Assembly (NCBI GenBank): GCA_003132765.1
Contig: PKYU01000282.1
Coordinates: 1-5,292 of the forward strand
Reading direction: 5' to 3'
DNA: 5,292 bases
Source: Chitinophagaceae bacterium
GTDB lineage: Bacteria > Bacteroidota > Bacteroidia > Chitinophagales > Chitinophagaceae
The position numbers were made by a program, and so were the translations under genes. Positions 1 to 4,889 of this stretch are shown here, piece after piece; the first letter of the stretch is position 1; the number at the start of each line of letters is the position of its first letter. The notes beneath the pieces are model-generated. The model was not told the DNA's origin. It saw only the letters and a list, made by a program, of their open reading frames with translations, and ran no database searches.

Positions 1-918
1 CCTGAATTTTCTAACGTACATTCCCAAGTATTGCAGGATATTTTGAAAAGACTTGATATAGCTTTTAAACATTTTTTTCGTCAGGTAAAACAAGGGCATG
101 AGGCAGGTTTCCCAAGATTTAAGGGCAAAGAACGATTTAGTTCTATCTGCTATCCACAAAGCGGGTTTAAGATTGAAGGAAACAGAGTATTGCTTTCTAA
201 AATAGGTAGCCTAAAGATAAAACTTCACCGTAAAATCATTGGCGATATTAAAACCTGTTCGGTTAAAAGATCCGGGAATCAGTGGTACGTTGTTTTTACG
301 GCGGAACAAAATATTATTGTTCCTAAAAAAGTCGTATCTACCGCTGTTGGTATTGATTTGGGATTGGTAAGTTCTGCTGTTCTTTCTGATGGCAGCAGGA
401 TTGAAAATCCGAGATACCTGAAAAAGTCTGAAGAAAAACTGAAAAGCATTCAATCCAGATATTCGAAGTATATGGGGAAAGCCACTAAGCGTAAGCTGTC
501 TGCACTGCATAGAAAAGTTAACAATCAAAGAAATGATTTTTTGCATAAAGCAAGCACCATGGTTGTTAACAAATACGGATTGATTGCGTATGAAGATTTG
601 AATATTAAAGAAATGACGCAAGGGCGATTTTCCAAAAGCATATACGATGCCGGATGGGGGAAGTTTACTGACATGATCAAGTACAAGACTGAAAGTGCTG
701 GTACTTATGCCATAGCTGTAAATCCCAGAAACACATCTAAAACTTGCTCTTGCTGTGGCACGATTGTAGAAAAGAAAATCTATAATCGTTCTCATGATTG
801 CCCCATATGTGGTTTGGCGCTTCATCGTGATTTAAATGCATCCCTAAATATTTTACGGTTAGGAACTGACCGTATGAAAGAGGGCTTTGCCCGACTTCAT
901 CAAAGCCACATTCTATGA
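1..918 (+). CDS. tnpB: TnpB / IS200-IS605 OrfB RNA-guided nuclease (5' end outside window)
   Basis: The frame is open from base 1, so the gene starts upstream; the TTG at 31 is not a start, because residues before it (PEFSNVHSQV) already match the TnpB helical region. 305 residues are visible, against roughly 370-400 for the family. Counting from base 1, RuvC-I is VGIDLGL (Asp119), RuvC-II is IAYEDLNI (Glu198), a CxxC...CxxC zinc ribbon uses Cys249, Cys252, Cys267 and Cys270, and RuvC-III is HRDLNASLNIL (Asp277). All three catalytic acids are present with no internal stop, so the nuclease could be active. TnpB proteins cut DNA next to a transposon-specific motif using an omega-RNA made from the 3' end of their own gene, and help the transposon to persist. 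No tnpA is visible; it could lie upstream or be absent (IS1341-like). Identity is certain, activity is inferred. Confidence 0.95.
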   Translation, partial: PEFSNVHSQVLQDILKRLDIAFKHFFRQVKQGHEAGFPRFKGKERFSSICYPQSGFKIEGNRVLLSKIGSLKIKLHRKIIGDIKTCSVKRSGNQWYVVFTAEQNIIVPKKVVSTAVGIDLGLVSSAVLSDGSRIENPRYLKKSEEKLKSIQSRYSKYMGKATKRKLSALHRKVNNQRNDFLHKASTMVVNKYGLIAYEDLNIKEMTQGRFSKSIYDAGWGKFTDMIKYKTESAGTYAIAVNPRNTSKTCSCCGTIVEKKIYNRSHDCPICGLALHRDLNASLNILRLGTDRMKEGFARLHQSHIL

Positions 919-948
919 ATGTGGTTGTTCACTTTATCTTTACTCCTC
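803..948 (+). ncRNA. Candidate omega-RNA (reRNA) for TnpB, overlapping the tnpB 3' end
   Basis: Three hairpins follow one another at the end of tnpB. Stem A pairs 855-861 with 867-873 (7 bp, one G-U). Stem B, directly next to it, pairs 874-878 with 896-900 and 882-885 with 889-892, separated by a 3x3 internal loop that could form tandem G-A pairs. Stem C pairs 906-913 with 917-924 (8 bp perfect, 3-nt loop) and contains the tnpB stop codon. The loop of stem B (CTTTG, 885-889) can also pair with CAAAG at 901-905, giving a possible pseudoknot. The tail TTGTTCAC (925-932) resembles the ends seen in TnpB omega-RNAs. This arrangement is known for the family. The 5' end (about 803) is a guess from typical scaffold length, and 933-948 would be the guide. 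Confidence 0.5.
906..932 (+). mobile_element. Probable right end of the IS200/IS605-type element
   Basis: A perfect 8-bp hairpin (CCACATTC / GAATGTGG, loop TAT) sits at the tnpB stop codon and is followed after three bases by TTCAC. IS200/IS605 elements have no terminal inverted repeats; they end in subterminal hairpins recognised by TnpA, with the cleavage site a few bases beyond. I place the element end at 932 by analogy with TTCA-type right ends. It could be off by several bases. The left end is outside the window. Confidence 0.5.
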
Positions 949-980
949 ACTACTGTTGAAAAACAGCATATCACCTTCTC

Positions 981-2036
981 ATGAGCCAGGAACCATTCAA
1001 AAAATTTATCAATCAAAAAAATAATGCCGCGATAAAGGAAAAGCATAAACAGGAAAAGAAAAGCGAAAAAAAACAACGGGCCGTAGCTATAGAAAAGCGC
1101 TTTGAAGAAAAGAGATTATTGCGTGCCAGGGCATTTTCCGGAAGTAATCCACCAGTATCTGAACAAGCAGCACATAAGGAAAGAAGACAAAAATATCCCC
1201 AGGTAAAAAAGGATACATCAGTTGAAAGCCCAAAGAGTCCGGCAAAAGATAACGATACATCTCTAATGCCATTAAATAAATACCTGGCCCACTGCGGGGT
1301 AACTTCCCGTCGGGATGCAGTGAACCTAATCATAAAAGGAAAGGTATCCGTAAATAAAACAATAATCACGCAACCGGCCTTTAAAGTAGGCGGGAAAGAC
1401 GAAGTATTTTTCAACGGAAAAAAATTATTTGTAACCAAGAATCTTGTTTACATTTTGCTCAATAAACCAAAAGATTATATTACGACAACAGATGATCCCC
1501 AACAGCGCAAAACGGTATTGCAACTCACAAAAAATGCTACTGACCAGCGTATTTACCCGGTTGGTAGACTCGACAGAAATACTTCGGGTGTTTTATTGCT
1601 TACAAATGACGGCAGCCTGACACAGGAACTTACCCACCCAAGTTTTAATGTAAAAAAAGTGTACGAAATAAAATTGGACAAACCATTGACCAAAGCAGAT
1701 TTTGAAAAAATTCTAAAAGGTATAAGATTAGAAGATGGAGAAATATTTGCAGATGCTTTGGCATTTAGTGATGCAAATGATAAATCAATCATTGGCATTG
1801 AATTACACAGCGGCCGCAACCGAATTGTACGCCGGATATTTGAACATTTAGGATATGTAGTAAAAAGCCTGGACCGGGTTATGTACGCTAACTTAACTAA
1901 GAAGAATTTGGAACGGGGAAAATGGCGCTACCTGAATGAAAAAGAAATCCGCCTGTTAAAGTACATGAACAAACAGAAAAATATACGTGGAGCAGGGTTT
2001 TCCAAAAGCAAAATTGAGGGCAAAGAATTCCAATAA
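981..2036 (+). CDS. rluB: RsuA/RluB-type rRNA pseudouridine synthase with Lys-rich N-terminal extension
   Basis: 351 aa. Residues 1-95 are a charged, Lys/Glu/Gln-rich, probably disordered extension. An S4 RNA-binding domain follows (about 97-145, MPLNKYLAHCGVTSRRDA...). The catalytic domain has ILLNKP (159-163), then IYPVGRLDRNTSG with catalytic Asp198, then the C-terminal HSGRNRIVRRIFEHLGY (276-292). This is the RsuA/RluB/RluE/RluF branch, which converts specific rRNA uridines to pseudouridine during ribosome assembly. The closest fit is RluB, which modifies U2605 (E. coli numbering) of 23S rRNA, but the target cannot be proved from sequence. The ATG at 981 is the first start after an in-frame TGA at 957-959. 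No Shine-Dalgarno is seen. A shorter start at 1266 (Met96) would give a tail-less enzyme, but the tail is common in Bacteroidota homologues. The next gene begins 9 nt after the stop, implying an operon. Confidence 0.9.
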   Translation: MSQEPFKKFINQKNNAAIKEKHKQEKKSEKKQRAVAIEKRFEEKRLLRARAFSGSNPPVSEQAAHKERRQKYPQVKKDTSVESPKSPAKDNDTSLMPLNKYLAHCGVTSRRDAVNLIIKGKVSVNKTIITQPAFKVGGKDEVFFNGKKLFVTKNLVYILLNKPKDYITTTDDPQQRKTVLQLTKNATDQRIYPVGRLDRNTSGVLLLTNDGSLTQELTHPSFNVKKVYEIKLDKPLTKADFEKILKGIRLEDGEIFADALAFSDANDKSIIGIELHSGRNRIVRRIFEHLGYVVKSLDRVMYANLTKKNLERGKWRYLNEKEIRLLKYMNKQKNIRGAGFSKSKIEGKEFQ

Positions 2037-2045
2037 AAAAGAGGC

Positions 2046-2765
2046 ATGAAAGGTTTTTCAATAATTTTCGAAAATGAAGATTTTATTGCTATTGATAAGT
2101 CAGCAGGTATGCTTACCATACCAGACAGGCATGATGATAACCAATTGTCGCTGTACAAAATTCTTCTAAAGCAATACAAACAAATATTTATTGTTCATAG
2201 GCTAGACCGCGATACCAGCGGCCTGGTTTTATTTGCAAAAAATGAGCATGCTCACAGGTATCTTTCCCAATTATTTGAAAAAAGAAATATTGAAAAAATT
2301 TATCTCGGCGTCATCAAAGGTAGCTTGCAGGAAAAAGAAGGTTCAATTAATGAAGCTATTGCCGAACATCCATCCCTAAAAGGAGTAATGACTGTAAACA
2401 AAAAAGGTAAGCCTTCTTCAACTGAATACAGAATCTTAGAAGATTTTGGAATTTACTCTCTTGCTCAATTCAAAATACATAGCGGAAGAACTCACCAAAT
2501 AAGGGTGCACCTGAAATTTTCTGGCCACCCGATTGCATGCGATCCCATTTATGGAGATGGGAAACCGATACTTTTGTCTTCTTTTAAAAAGAAATACAAA
2601 CTAAGCTTGCATGAAGAAGCAGAAAGGCCACTGGTTAACAGACTGGCCTTACATTCTTATCGATTAATTTTTAAAGATGCGCACGGGGATATGCAATCTT
2701 TAGAAGCACCGATTCCAAAAGATTTAAAAGCGTTATTACAGCAACTAAAAAAGAACAGAGGCTAG
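2046..2765 (+). CDS. RluA-family pseudouridine synthase without S4 domain
   Basis: 239 aa and essentially only the catalytic domain. Motifs in order: FENEDFIAIDKSAGML (8-23), HRLDRDTSG with catalytic Asp54 (51-59), the RNA-contacting IHSGRTHQIRVHL (144-156), and DPIYGDG (166-172). There is no S4 domain, as in E. coli RluA (23S rRNA and tRNA) and TruC (tRNA), so the substrate may be rRNA or tRNA and cannot be told here. The LTIPDR stretch resembles RluA slightly more than TruC. One odd point is DKSAG where the family normally has a Pro (DKPAG). The ATG at 2046 follows GAGG at 2041-2044, only one base away and too close for a good Shine-Dalgarno. It is probably cotranscribed with the RluB-type gene upstream. 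Its stop codon overlaps the stop of the convergent peroxiredoxin gene. Confidence 0.93.
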   Translation: MKGFSIIFENEDFIAIDKSAGMLTIPDRHDDNQLSLYKILLKQYKQIFIVHRLDRDTSGLVLFAKNEHAHRYLSQLFEKRNIEKIYLGVIKGSLQEKEGSINEAIAEHPSLKGVMTVNKKGKPSSTEYRILEDFGIYSLAQFKIHSGRTHQIRVHLKFSGHPIACDPIYGDGKPILLSSFKKKYKLSLHEEAERPLVNRLALHSYRLIFKDAHGDMQSLEAPIPKDLKALLQQLKKNRG

Positions 2766-3400
2766 TTCAGATTTGGTTGGGGCGTATAGCGCAAATATGG
2801 TTTTACCACCTTTACACCCTTAGGAAACTTTTTTATAGCATCTTCAGTGCTGATTGAAGGAACTACAATTACGTCCTCCCCTGCTTTCCAATCGGCAGGA
2901 GTCGCTACACTAAAATCGGAAGTTAACTGAAGGGAATCTATCACTCTCAAAACTTCATTAAAATTTCTTCCTGTTGAAGCAGGATAAACAATCATCAGCT
3001 TGATTTTTTTATCAGGGCCTATAATAAATAATGACCTCACGGTTGCAGTGGCAGAAGCATTGGGATGCATCATGCCATAAAGATTAGCTACTTTTTTTTC
3101 TTCATCTGCTATTATCGGGAAATCCACGGTTACATGTTGGGTTTCATCAATATCCTTCCTCCAGGAAAAATGCTTATCAAGCGGATCAACACTTACGGCA
3201 AGAACTTTCACATTACGTTTCTCAAATTCTTTTTTGAGTGAGGCAGTTCTTCCCAATTCTGTTGTGCAAACCGGAGTATAATCTGCCGGATGGGAAAAAA
3301 GGACACCCCAGCTATTACCTAAAAATTCGTAAAAATTAATTTTGCCCTCGGTTGTTTCCGCTGTAAAATCAGGGGCGGTATCGCCTAATTGTAAACTCAT
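2762..3400 (-). CDS. 1-Cys peroxiredoxin (Prx6 subfamily, AhpC/TSA fold)
   Basis: 212 aa, the usual length of Prx6-type enzymes, and longer than AhpC-type ones because of the C-terminal domain. The active-site motif is HPADYTPVCTTE with peroxidatic Cys45, Pro38 and Thr42; the conserved Arg is Arg122 in VRSLFIIGP. Cys45 is the only cysteine, so there is no resolving Cys and an outside thiol must recycle the sulfenic acid. The C-terminal block (about 160-205, with TPADWKAGEDVIVVPSIS and PKGVKVVKPYLRYTPQP) is characteristic of the subfamily. There is no signal peptide, so it should be cytosolic, reducing H2O2 or organic peroxides. The ATG is preceded by an A/T-rich leader without Shine-Dalgarno. 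It appears monocistronic, is divergent from the Rrf2 regulator gene, and has a clear TAnnTTTG promoter element with an operator-like palindrome just upstream. I infer that this regulator controls it. Confidence 0.95.
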   Translation of the reverse strand: MSLQLGDTAPDFTAETTEGKINFYEFLGNSWGVLFSHPADYTPVCTTELGRTASLKKEFEKRNVKVLAVSVDPLDKHFSWRKDIDETQHVTVDFPIIADEEKKVANLYGMMHPNASATATVRSLFIIGPDKKIKLMIVYPASTGRNFNEVLRVIDSLQLTSDFSVATPADWKAGEDVIVVPSISTEDAIKKFPKGVKVVKPYLRYTPQPNLN

Positions 3401-3429
3401 AATTATAATTTTTTATTTAAAGGATTTGG

Positions 3430-3437
3430 CAAATATA
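3430..3437 (-). promoter_or_regulatory. Bacteroidota -7 promoter element for the peroxiredoxin gene
   Basis: Read on the minus strand this is TATATTTG, a perfect match to TAnnTTTG, the -7 box used by the Bacteroidota primary sigma factor. It lies 29 bp upstream of the peroxiredoxin ATG, giving a predicted leader of about 20-25 nt. No convincing -33 TTTG box is found at the usual spacing (19-21 bp); that position falls inside the palindrome at 3441-3465. The promoter may therefore depend on a bound regulator. Confidence 0.6.
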
Positions 3438-3440
3438 TTG

Positions 3441-3465
3441 ATATCCTACCATTTTAGTAGGGGAA
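3441..3465. promoter_or_regulatory. Putative Rrf2-type operator between peroxiredoxin and rrf2
   Basis: The core is an inverted repeat, CCTAC (3445-3449) and GTAGG (3457-3461), with a 7-bp AT-rich spacer. Over 25 bp, the layout ATA-n3-(n)AC(n)-ATTT-T-AGT(n)-GGG matches, by my hand count, 19 positions of the E. coli IscR type-1 consensus as I remember it. It lies directly upstream of the peroxiredoxin -7 element and about 53 bp before the rrf2 ATG, so a dimer bound here could touch both promoters. The link to the adjacent Rrf2 protein is inference. Confidence 0.5.
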
Positions 3466-3471
3466 AGTTAT

Positions 3472-3479
3472 TAAATTTA
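3472..3479 (+). promoter_or_regulatory. Possible -7 element for the rrf2 gene
   Basis: TAAATTTA matches TAnnTTTG at all specified positions but the last (A for G), about 39 bp upstream of the ATG at 3518. No TTTG -33 box is found at the proper spacing. If it is real, the operator-like palindrome would sit in the spacer/-33 zone, which suggests autoregulation. In such AT-rich DNA a match of this quality can occur by chance. Confidence 0.25.
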
Positions 3480-3517
3480 CATTAAAGATAACATCGGAAT
3501 ATCCCTATATTAAAAAA

Positions 3518-3934
3518 ATGCTTTCAAAAAAAACCAGGTATGCTTTCAGAGCTCTTTCATATCTCGCCGAGAATTACGGAGGTGGCCCCGTTTTAATCAG
3601 TGAAATTTCAAAAGAAAAAAAAATCCCATTAAAATTTCTTGAAAATATTCTTAATGAATTAAAAAAAGCAAACCTGCTTGAAAGCAAAAAAGGAAAAGGT
3701 GGGGGCTATTTTCTAAAACTTTCCCCAAAAAAGATAAATCTTGCAACGGTGATCCGTGTTATTAACGGGCCCATCGCCCTGCTACCATGTGTAAGTTTGA
3801 ATTTTTATGAAAAATGCGAAGATTGTGATGAGGAAATCTGTGGAATACGCAAAGTAATGACCATCACCAGGGATGTTACACTAAAAATCCTGGAAAAAAA
3901 GACGCTTTATAACATTATTCATGCATCGGTTTGA
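3518..3934 (+). CDS. Rrf2-family transcriptional regulator with four-cysteine cluster
   Basis: 138 aa, a normal length for Rrf2 proteins. The N-terminal winged helix-turn-helix covers about residues 1-70: MLSKKTRYAFRALSYLAE, then IPLKFLENILNELKKANLL as the recognition region and the Gly-rich wing KGKGGGYFL. The second half has a dimerisation helix and cysteines at 91, 100, 103 and 108 (spacing C-x8-C-x2-C-x4-C), where IscR and NsrR hold an Fe-S cluster. Cys91 lines up with their first ligand; the other spacings differ from IscR (C-x5-C-x5-C). I infer a cytosolic sensor of Fe-S status, oxidants or thiols. Divergence from a 1-Cys peroxiredoxin supports a peroxide/redox role, and the palindrome between them is the likely binding site. 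The ATG at 3518 follows an A-rich run with no Shine-Dalgarno. The ligand and the sign of regulation are unknown. Confidence 0.92.
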   Translation: MLSKKTRYAFRALSYLAENYGGGPVLISEISKEKKIPLKFLENILNELKKANLLESKKGKGGGYFLKLSPKKINLATVIRVINGPIALLPCVSLNFYEKCEDCDEEICGIRKVMTITRDVTLKILEKKTLYNIIHASV

Positions 3935-4198
3935 GGTTATGCAGGAAATATATAAGAACTTAGAATAGATGATATTTCCCGCGCAATTAGATTTTTCATT
4001 TAATACTTTTTAGTAAAAAGCCCAAGACCCAAGAAACTTCCCCCGGATTTTTACTCCTCCTTTTCCAAAGAAAATTAAGCTGACTGATTTATCTCTGCTA
4101 AATTTTTGATAAACTAGTATAAGAAAAAGACAGGCGTTGAAACAAATAATATGGGCATAGAGACACCAAACTAAAAACGTTAGTTCTTTCGATACTCC
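3935..4198. other. Convergent intergenic spacer between rrf2 and rimM
   Basis: This 264-bp stretch lies between two genes transcribed toward each other and shows no convincing ORF or RNA gene. It holds several inverted repeats: 3944-3951/3972-3979 (8 bp), 4006-4011/4015-4020 (6 bp, all A-T except one pair), and 4169-4174/4180-4185 (AACTAA/TTAGTT). None has the GC-rich stem plus T-run of a clear intrinsic terminator. A short tandem 7-mer (GCCCAAG ACCCAAG, 4020-4033) is also present. The likely job is transcription termination from both sides. Confidence 0.5.
3941..3996 (+). terminator. Weak candidate terminator after rrf2
   Basis: The repeat GGAAATAT (3944-3951) pairs perfectly with ATATTTCC (3972-3979), and the stem extends by two G-C pairs (3941-3942 with 3981-3982) past one mismatch. 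It begins 6 nt after the rrf2 stop codon and is followed by TTTTT at 3992-3996. Against it are the 20-nt loop, the AT-rich stem and the 9-nt gap before the T-run. Confidence 0.3.
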
Positions 4199-4720
4199 CT
4201 AAGTTTCCAGGTATAATTCAAGGAGGCCATCCGGCAGAGATAAAAATAATTTCATGTTCTTTTTATCAATTTTTTGCAATGATCCTTCATGAACGGGGAT
4301 GAGTACTTCTTTGCCACTGATTATGATTTTGCAAAGAACCTGGTGAGGTTGTTCTATTACCTCACAAACTTCTCCCAACTCCGTATTTTCATTTACAACC
4401 GTATAACCAAGGAATGAAATTGGCGCGGACCGGGAAGAAAACTTTTTGAAATCATTCACATTTAGCCATATTTCCTTTTTAATAAAGCGCTTCGCAGCTT
4501 CCTTTGTAGTAATTCCTTCAAACTTTACAAATACTTCCTTATCATTCTTTATTTTGACAGATTCAACAAAATAAGGCAGGAAAGATTCTTTATATTCTTC
4601 AATAAATACATTTTCAACACCTTTTAAAGAAGTTCTTTTCCCAAGGTTATGCTCAAGAACCAATTGCCCTCCTGTTCCGAAAGTAGCTACCAGTTTACCA
4701 ATTTTAAAAAAGTTATTCAT
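4199..4720 (-). CDS. rimM: Ribosome maturation factor RimM
   Basis: 173 aa, the typical RimM length. The N-terminal RimM beta-barrel domain (about 5-86) starts KIGKLVATFGTGGQLVLEH, where many RimMs have KTHGLKGE, and includes the FEGITTKEAAKRF...IWLN segment. The PRC-barrel domain follows (about 98-171), with SFLGYTVV, LGEVCEVIEQPHQVL, the signature KEVLIPVHEGSLQKID, and the closing LPDGLLELY. RimM binds ribosomal protein S19 in the head of the 30S subunit and assists late 16S processing and assembly in the cytoplasm. The usual partners rpsP, trmD and rplS are not next to it: the upstream neighbour is rpoD, which ends in a strong terminator, so rimM probably has its own promoter within 4721-4827. 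The ATG at 4720 has no Shine-Dalgarno, and a possible hairpin lies just upstream. The gene converges with rrf2. Confidence 0.95.
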   Translation of the reverse strand: MNNFFKIGKLVATFGTGGQLVLEHNLGKRTSLKGVENVFIEEYKESFLPYFVESVKIKNDKEVFVKFEGITTKEAAKRFIKKEIWLNVNDFKKFSSRSAPISFLGYTVVNENTELGEVCEVIEQPHQVLCKIIISGKEVLIPVHEGSLQKIDKKNMKLFLSLPDGLLELYLET

Positions 4721-4725
4721 ATAGT

Positions 4726-4765
4726 CAGGTAAAGATATTTGAGAAAAAGGGGAAATACCGACCTG
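4726..4765 (-). promoter_or_regulatory. Possible leader hairpin just before the rimM start
   Basis: On the minus strand CAGGT (4765-4761) can pair with ACCTG (4730-4726), and inside it GTATTT pairs with AAATAT (6 bp including one G-U), separated by a small internal loop and closing a pyrimidine-rich loop of about 12 nt. The structure ends 5 nt before the rimM ATG, where it would cover the ribosome-binding region. It might tune translation. It is AT-rich and could be chance. Confidence 0.25.
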
Positions 4766-4827
4766 TATGAGATCAAGTCAGAAAAGTTATGAGGAGAATT
4801 TATAAAATCAGCATTGATTTGCCGGGG

Positions 4828-4868
4828 AAAAATAAAAAAAAGTGGATCCTCTTTTCAGAAGATCCACT
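4828..4868 (-). terminator. Intrinsic terminator of rpoD
   Basis: On the minus strand AGTGGATC (4868-4861) pairs perfectly with GATCCACT (4848-4841). The stem continues through one T-G wobble and TCT/AGA to a GAAA tetraloop, about 12 bp in all. The 3' side runs straight into a T-rich tract (4840-4828, seven T, one A, five T). It starts 21 nt after the rpoD stop codon. These are the textbook parts of a rho-independent terminator, and it separates rpoD from rimM. Confidence 0.92.
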
Positions 4869-4889
4869 CATATATTTTAAATAATCTTA

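Noticed and set aside
31..33. TTG as the tnpB start codon
   Set aside because: The frame stays open to base 1 and the upstream residues match TnpB, so the gene is cut by the window edge.
211..825. Long antisense reading frame inside tnpB
   Set aside because: The sense strand carries clear TnpB motifs throughout; the antisense protein shows no recognisable domain.
1013..1438. Antisense reading frame opposite the RluB-type tail
   Set aside because: The Cys/Phe-rich sequence is the mirror of Lys-rich coding DNA; it has no motif of its own.
2743..2768. Hairpins around the convergent stops (AACTA/TAGTT, GAAC/GTTC) as a bidirectional terminator
   Set aside because: The stems are 4-5 bp, mutually exclusive, and lack T-tracts on either side.
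4006..4020. CTTTTT-AGT-AAAAAG hairpin as a terminator or second Rrf2 operator
   Set aside because: The stem is almost all A-T and lacks a following T-run. It resembles the 3441-3465 palindrome, but its half-site spacing differs by one base.
4020..4033. Tandem 7-mer GCCCAAG ACCCAAG as the start of a repeat array
   Set aside because: There are only two imperfect copies; no array, CRISPR-like spacing or further copies are nearby.
4169..4185. AACTAA/TTAGTT hairpin as the rimM terminator
   Set aside because: The stem is only 6 AT-rich pairs with no T-tract following on the minus strand.
4789..4884. Plus-strand 31-codon ORF (ATG to TAA) in the rimM/rpoD spacer
   Set aside because: It reads through the rpoD terminator hairpin and its A-run and has no recognisable protein features.
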